DNA of 64,000 bases from Periplaneta americana (taxonomy: Eukaryota; Arthropoda; Insecta; Blattodea; Blattidae), in contig NC_091126.1 of NCBI RefSeq assembly GCF_040183065.1, positions 144,238,204-144,302,203 of the forward strand, written 5' to 3'. A model generated the notes under the pieces. The model was not told the origin of the DNA, did no database searches, and saw only the letters and a list, made by a program, of their open reading frames with translations. A program made the translations under genes and the position numbers. Below, in pieces: positions 57,763 to 64,000 of the stretch (position 1 is the first letter of the stretch; each line of letters begins with the position of its first letter).

Positions 57763-58917
57763 TATTCTAAATGAAGATTCACTGTTCTAATGTGTATTGC
57801 ATTGCTACCAACTGCAGTCAATGGAAGTCAGCTGTATACTAATGCTCTAACTTCCCTCAGCCTTTATTATCTGCCCATATTCGTAAAACAGACCTTTCCA
57901 TCTTTCATCCAAGGAAATTGTACACACTATTTCCCCAGCAGTTGCTTTTGATCTATAACAGTAAAATGCTGATAATATTTACCTGAGCGAAATCTGCTTC
58001 CTGGCAAATGCTCTGTACTTTCGTAATCTCAGTTTCTAAGTAATAATATAAACCACATTTGTCTGTTCTAAACTGGAAACTTCTGTTTCCAAACTGTGTT
58101 AGTCTTGCATTTTGTATCTTCTGGAACAATTTATCTTGTTTCACCACATATCCTGGTTATATCATCTGCTCTTTCAGATTGTTTGTCACTTCGAAGAATT
58201 TGAGTAACCTTCGGTTGGATTTATTAATTTCTCCAAAAGTCTAACTTCTGAAGTTTACAAGTGTTTTTTATGCATATCACATATTTTATTTTCTCTACGA
58301 CCTGGAATAATTACAGATACTAAATTTCAGTATATGGTTGACACATGTTCGCAATTCAGTTCTGTAATTCACTTGCATATGGTGTATTTATTTGAAATTA
58401 AGAATAACTATAAACGTTCACTGATTCTTGTAATATAATTACATTAATCACTTTCCCAAAGTAAAGAATAAGATACTTAAATTAGCAGAACTAATAATAT
58501 ATTCGTCTTTAATTTCAACATTACAAGCGTTAATTTACACTGTTTCACAGGCGCTCACCATTTCCTTGCCACGAAGATAAAAAAATGTTTCTTTCCTTTT
58601 TAGAATAATGACCTTCAGTCAAGTCATGTCTGTACCTACGAGTAATCTATCCTAATACACAAACAAGGTAAACATAAAGTTATGTGGATATGGAGTTGGA
58701 AATAAAAAGTGTAGATACTAATTCTCATTATAATAATGTGGAATTGTTTAAAATAAATTATATAAACTTTTAAATTTTACTTCATGAGTGAATGTTTCAG
58801 TCAATGGTAAAGTATCTATTTGGAAGAAACGGCATTTTATGTAACAAAAAAATGATGTGGAAATAAAGCAATTCTTTTTTTTTTTTTTTTTTTTAATTTC
58901 GTGAGGTATATTTCATC

Positions 58918-59897
58918 ACCCTATAGCATACTTGGGCATCTTGCCTCACTTGAGAATTAGTGCCTCACTGACCTTCACAGAGCTTATCGCTCTGAGTGAC
59001 ATCATCTTCACAGACCCCTTTCCTCCCTCATGTAGCTCCTAGGCGTGGGCAGGTTCTATATCAGTTTCATAAGCAATATCAGTGGTGGCATAATGGCATT
59101 ATCAAAGCAGCGTGTACGTGTTAGAAAACGATTATTTCATGAGAAATGGGAGGAAGAGTTTTTTTGCTGTTTAGAGGGGGAGAACATACGATGTATGTTA
59201 TGCTCGAAAATCCTATTAGGCATTAATAAATTTGATATACAACGACATTACTCCTTATGTCATAAAGAACATGCTGAATTAGAAGGTAAGACAAATTAAA
59301 TGTTATTTTTTCGTACTATTCCGAAGAAAATTTACGATCTTAACATTTGCATAGTATACTAAATACGACATTATACCTTAAACACACTGCATTAAAAGGT
59401 ACGAGGAATTAAATGTTGTTTGTACATATTATTTCCGAAAGAAATTTATAAAAAAAATATCAAATGTGCGTAGAAAATGAAATATGATTTTCTGAAATTA
59501 TTTTAGGTCAAGAATGTGCAAATCTATTAAGTAATATTGATAAACGCCAGAATATTCAAGAAAATAAACGTAGACAACGTGATGGAATATTATTGGCCAG
59601 TTACGCAATTTCTCGCCTGTGATTTAAATCAATTCAGTGACGGAGAAACAGTAAAGAGGTTTATGATTAAAGCTGCCGAATTAATTTGCCAAATTGAATA
59701 AAAGTTTTCGAGAGTCTCACGTTAACCAAGCGCTTTCCTAATAAATCGCCACTGACCGCCTTAGCGATTACGATAAGGTAACGCAGGTCACAGCAGTTTA
59801 TATTTCCCATCCTACTCTGCAGTCTCCTCTCCTAGTAAACAAACTATTTCAAATTGAGTGCCTCACGTAACCGAAAATGTGCCCGTGTATGCCCTAT
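58918..59897 (+). mobile_element. non-autonomous transposon with BED-type zinc finger exons (hAT/ZBED5-like)
   Basis: Ends CCTATAGCATACTTGGGCAT and TGCCCGTGTATGCCCTATAG form imperfect inverted repeats. The plus frame 59090-59285 reads KRLFHEKWEEEFFCCLEGEN, IRCMLCSKILLGINKFDIQR and HYSLCHKEHAELEGK, a CxxC...HxxxxH finger. A GT...AG intron (about 59286-59506) leads to GQECANLLSNIDKRQNIQEN, LLASYAISRL and, after a stop, FSDGETVKRFMIKAAELICQ. This is the start of a GTF2IRD2/ZBED5-like transposase; the rest is deleted. Confidence 0.75.
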
Positions 59898-60418
59898 AGT
59901 GTACCACAATATACGTACCATCAAATGGCAGAGAGTTCCTTTTATACTTTTTTTTTATGGGAAGTGTTCTCATAGCTGAAGTAAAATTTCATACTTTTTT
60001 TAAATAATTTCTTTTGTAGGGGGGGATCAGTGACAGGATTTCGTGATGTCTATTTTTTAACAGACATTATTTCACAAAAAATCTGACAATTTATATCTTG
60101 CATTCGTGTTTTACTGTTATATGTTGATTGTGTTACCATTTAGCATAATTTATTTTCAATTTTACAACCAGTTAACAAAATTAAGTTAATGATTTTAATA
60201 AACACGTAGGGGCACAAAAATATTTACACACATTTCAGCATGAAAAATTATTACATAAAATCTTTAATGTTTAACAACTACTACCACTATCACAAGTACT
60301 CGAAGCATTTCCCATTAGTATTCATTATTTACCAACTCAATGTCAGCAAGGTGATGCTGATACTGTTTTCGTTCATTATTCTTTCATGTTTGTCTTTTAC
60401 GTAAGAAATCACCCATCA

Positions 60419-60814
60419 ATATATCGATCGTCCAGTTCAAAAGTGCGACAACTCAAAAATTGCCATTTTTTAGTTATTTATACTACTGAAAGCCCCTTTC
60501 GGAGCTCTTTCCGATTCAATATTGAGATAAGCCATATTTACAACCGAAAAGAAAAAAAAACGAAATAAACTGCTTTAGAAGTAATTATAAGTATGGACTT
60601 TATTAATTCATTATTACTACATTATGAAATGTATTAATAATGAACTGGAAGATTGTGATATACTCGTCCTGAATACTGACTCATTTCTAATTGTCGTGGT
60701 TATGAACCAGAAATCTGTTCCTTTCTAGGTGATTTATTTGAAACTTTCAACTGAAGATATCTCAAAACTTGTTTTTTTGAGTTGTCGCACTTTTGAACCA
60801 GACGATCGATATTT
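60419..60814. mobile_element. MITE with ~45-bp terminal inverted repeats
   Basis: ATATATCGATCGTCCAGTTC + AAAAGTGCGACAACTCAAAAA at 60419-60461 recurs inverted at 60774-60814 (TTTGAGTTGTCGCACTTTTG, AACCAGACGATCGATAT). No transposase. In KIAA2013 intron 3. Confidence 0.85.
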
Positions 60815-61598
60815 TCCTTTGAGAAATTGAAGCAATGTTTTTATGTATTATTTTTCAGTTCTTCTGCATATATGAATCTGTTTTATATGAGCTTACTTTT
60901 AAAGTAGCATTTTTAACGTCAGTAATATTTTACTGTTTCACAGAGAACAATAAGATATAGTATGTCCATTTTCTTTGAAAGGCAAAGTGATTTTTCAGGA
61001 AATATACATTGTCGTCCAAATTTTCTATGACGAGGATACAGGATACTACACTGTTTCTTGTGCTTCTTATTTCCAACACATTCCTTTTCCGGAAATTCCC
61101 TCATTAGGTTGTGGCTATTTTGTGACTTGAAATGTGTATTCCAAGGAGTTCTTCCTGAAATAAGTTTTCAGCTTCATGGACAGACTTAACACACATGAAT
61201 TATATATTAACACTCTATACCACATAATATTTCAACTGGACCATTTTGCACTTAGTGATCAGAGACAAATACATCGACACACAAGAAATGCACAACAGCA
61301 ACCAGTCTTTATGTGCATGCCAGCCATCATTTTGCAGTATATAGTGAATCATTGTTTGCTTATCCAGTACTTTAGAATCAAAACTTTAGATCATAATGAG
61401 ATCTACATAATTTTCTTTCGCACATATTTTCATAAGAATATTTTGGCAATCACTATATAAAATGTGCAGTGAGTAAGCATATGCAATTTAAATCACTCCT
61501 TTTATTACATATTACCTTACTGGAATAATTTTGTGGTAAGATGAGATTTCTATTCGATATAAAAATAATATATTTTATTGACTATTCCATTGTTTCAG

Positions 61599-61716
61599 TT
61601 TCGAGCATGATGCAGGTGAGAATTATCATATCTATACTGGTTTGGTGAATATCCCTTCAACATCAGAATTGGTCGCAGTATCTGTTATGTCAAAGAATAT
61701 ACCACACATGTTAGAG
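61599..61716 (+). CDS. KIAA2013: KIAA2013-like coding exon 4
   Basis: Acceptor GTTTCAG|TT and donor TAGAG|GTAATT. The exon is 118 nt, phase 2 to phase 0, residues 212-251. It encodes FEHDAGENYHIYTGLVNIPS, then TSELVAVSVMSKNIPHMLE. The pattern Y-x-G-(x)n-L-V-x-V-x-V matches the vertebrate segment around LLYSGRSPP and LVHLVVV. The split codon AG|T (Ser) joins it exactly to exon 3. It is too short to appear as a long ORF. Confidence 0.82.
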
Positions 61717-62204
61717 GTAATTATGAAGTACACTTTTTGACAATTGTTTGAAGTCTGATTAGTGTAATATGTAGCTACTGCCATTAAATCCCGGTTGTCT
61801 GTAAAGATGGGAGCCTTAACTTCTCGCCAACTTCTGGGTTGATTTGACCTGTCATGGGGTTGAAAAAAAAAATTTTATATATATATATATATATAATGAA
61901 ATAGATAAGCAGGCTCATTTTGAAATAAAAAAGGAGTGCATAAATCGCGTTCTAACTGATGAAGAAACTACAGTAGATGACATAAGCTGTAGGATAGAAC
62001 AGTCTCCCACAAAATCATTAAGCAAGTTATTTCAAAAGGCAAGTATATAAAAGACATCACCTTGGAAAATGACGAAATTGTTAAAACTAAAACCTTATAA
62101 AACAACAGTCGTTCAAAAATTGAATGAAGTGGACCATGTGCCAAAGGTTCAATTCTATTCTATTAAGAAATTGTATAATATAATGTATTATGAATTGTTT
62201 GCAG

Positions 62205-62321
62205 GTTAAGGCACGTTCTTCTGTAAACTTACAGTTGCTCACTGCCATAAATTATTCAGATCCAATAAGTCAAGCAGAGTATGCAACATGGAAAGATGTG
62301 GTGGAAAAGCAGGCAATGGAT
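62205..62321 (+). CDS. KIAA2013: KIAA2013-like coding exon 5, last in window
   Basis: Acceptor TTTGCAG|GT and donor TGGAT|GTGAGT. The exon is 117 nt, phase 0 both ends, residues 252-290. It encodes VKARSSVNLQLLTAINYSDP, then ISQAEYATWKDVVEKQAMD, comparable to the vertebrate VVHVSGPI segment and following Lys/Leu-rich helix. The remaining half of the protein, including the C-terminal membrane segment of the family, must lie beyond 64000; no further exon was recognised in 62322-64000. Confidence 0.78.
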
Positions 62322-62380
62322 GTGAGTATAGATTTCATTGTGCAAGTCACTAAGTTAAAAGAAATTGCAAGTTAATTTTG

Positions 62381-62386
<6 letters not shown>

Positions 62387-62443
<57 letters not shown>

Positions 62444-62455
62444 TACATACATACA
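62387..62455. repeat. CA dinucleotide and ATAC microsatellite
   Basis: TATATATA passes to about 22 CA units, then CATACATACATAC, 65 bp after the KIAA2013 exon 5 donor. Confidence 0.9.
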
Positions 62456-62870
62456 GTGAAACCTTGGTAAGATGCTCTTCAAGGGACTGTATAAAATAGC
62501 ATATTAAACAGGACAGTGTATTAGCGAGAGTGGGTCATTTTTAGATTTTTTTAATTTTAACACAACGGTATGAATCAGCATAAACATTAGTTGAAGAAAT
62601 TTAAGGATTAAATTTAATACTGACATTTATGTATTTATGTCGGCGCTAGCGGTAAATGTATAAGTCCAGGAAAATTTTCTCAGTATTTTTTGAAGCACGA
62701 TATTTTAGAATTTTCAGCAGATGAAAGAGTGTATTAAATGGGGTGATGAGCAAATTAAGCGGTGGATTTTACATGGTTTCATATGGGGATGTCAAGGGAC
62801 CGGACAAAAAGAGCATATAATGCGGAATAGCATAACAAACAAGTGTGTATTATCAGAGTTTCAATATATA
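62456..62870. mobile_element. possible pogo-like MITE
   Basis: Starts CAGTGAAACCTTGGTAAGAT; near 62820-62860 it has GCGGAATAGC and ATCAGAGTTTC resembling a degenerate opposite end. Weak. Confidence 0.35.
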
Positions 62871-63909
62871 TACTTGGAATGAAATAATTGGAGAAGTTAC
62901 GGTCAAGTCTTTGTCCTCATTTCGAATAAACATTACCTAGCTGTGCAACGTCTTATATGTCAGCACTCTCGTTGCCTGCTATAGAAAATGCAGTAAAATG
63001 GCTGGAAGTTTCATTAGTTGCTCTTTTAAATTTCCTGAAATATCACTGATGCACTCAGCAACTGTATTTCTTCAGAGGCTGAGGTTTGAACGTGATTGCT
63101 TTTTTTCTGGACATAATTCTGCAGCAACAACCAAACACACTATTAAAAACTCTTCCTCAGTGAAGGGTGTTTATGCACATGTTATTTTATGTGATAATAT
63201 AACATATAGTCTAATGGCAGACTCAATGACTTTATTTGCCTGTTTAAACACGTTCTGTTGCTTTGACATTTCACTTTTTTAATTCATACACTTTGCCCAC
63301 ACGAGCTTGACTGGTATATTTGTCATAATATTCACAAAGTTAGTAACATAATGGCGTCTCATGTAGTGAACACTCTACACTCCTTATCAATATTTCTTTT
63401 CACATCACGTTTAGTAAGACTCATTTTTAATCTCAGAGAAGCAATTTTAAAGCCAATACGGTAACTGTAGATTGAGAGGCAGAGCGTTTCATACATTGTG
63501 CATATCGGTACAGGTTTAAGCACATAACACGTCATAGCTTACATTCAACGAAACAAACTAAACTATTTCTGCATTCGTCTGTTATTACCACTTGCTGGAT
63601 TCAGAATGAAGTACTGTTTACATGATGTGGAGTCTCGGTTTTCCTAGGAGCAAACATACTATCTCTGATGACAGAATGGAAGACAACATAGGTGATTTCA
63701 TTCATTAATTTGAACCGAGCATTATTCTGTATTAGAATAATTAATTACTAATATCTGCCAAGGAAGAGGTATTTTATTCTGTGATTGATTTATTTATTTA
63801 TGTTTGTTTCCTATAATCCATTAGGTAAAAACTTATTATATTAGGGCCAAATTTAATAGAAAATTCGTATTTAGTCGAGGGTCTTTGACAATGACATTGC
63901 TGACCATAT

Positions 63910-63940
<31 letters not shown>

Positions 63941-64000
63941 TATTTGTTATTTAAAATAACAGGCAAAGCCCAATTACAATGTTCAAGACTGACAAACTAA

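Larger units (their letters stand above)
53993..61598 (+). other. KIAA2013 intron 3 (7,606 bp)
   Basis: Holds the LINE pieces, the pogo-like element, the BED-finger element and a MITE. 53993-54640, 55770-56148, 57770-58880 and 60820-61598 are unassigned A+T-rich sequence. Confidence 0.65.
62322..64000 (+). other. KIAA2013 intron 5 (expected)
   Basis: After the microsatellite and possible MITE, 62880-64000 shows only short A+T-rich frames and a (TTTTA)n/(TTTA)n tract at 63907-63950. No further KIAA2013 exon seen. Confidence 0.5.

Overview
The window is animal nuclear DNA: A+T-rich, with no operons, spliced genes with long introns, and a very high load of decayed transposable elements. The transposon mix (Penelope-like elements, Jockey/CR1-like LINEs, mariner/Tc1/pogo, hAT, piggyBac, Harbinger-like MITEs and several tRNA-derived SINE families) points to a large insect genome. 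The SINE with a TCGACCTGGTTGG-type head looks to me like ones seen in cockroach DNA, so Blattodea is my best guess; that is inference only.

Two host genes can be rebuilt by splicing, and they are transcribed divergently. (1) Minus strand, 33595 down to 2190 and beyond the left edge: a REXO1 (RNA exonuclease 1 homolog) orthologue. Seven coding exons (33496-33595, 22959-24530, 15769-15962, 11324-11467, 6315-6483, 4061-4284, 2190-2324) join in phase into 846 codons without a stop. They run from the N-terminal CCCH zinc finger to the [16 protein letters not shown] conserved block. The DEDDh exonuclease domain itself must lie left of the window. (2) Plus strand, 46053 to 62321 and beyond the right edge: the N-terminal 290 codons of a KIAA2013 orthologue, a single-pass membrane protein of unknown function, in five coding exons (46053-46108, 46388-46491, 53518-53992, 61599-61716, 62205-62321), again all in phase. 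The 12.4 kb between the two start codons must hold both promoters, and holds many transposons.

Layout of the rest. 1-2.2 kb: repeat with a tRNA-like B box and a possible extra terminal exon. 2.3-33.5 kb: REXO1 introns containing SINEs, two MITEs close to splice donors, pogo, hAT, piggyBac, mariner and LINE remnants and a Penelope-like 3' end with a hammerhead-like motif. 26.4-29 kb is a nested stack: a mariner interrupted by a TIR element and by a trimeric tRNA-like SINE with 13-bp target duplications. 33.6-46 kb: microsatellite, a hAT element with a perfect 8-bp target duplication, MITEs, SINEs and a LINE 3' end. 46.5-61.6 kb: KIAA2013 introns with a 5'-truncated Penelope-like element (reverse transcriptase plus GIY-YIG nuclease plus hammerhead ribozyme motif, bounded by inverted copies of its end), a Tc1 deletion derivative, a palindromic SINE composite, a LINE, a pogo-like element and a BED-finger transposon. 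62.3-64 kb: more intron.

Most long open frames in the window are chance or transposon frames. The host genes are visible mainly as short exons with matching splice phases.
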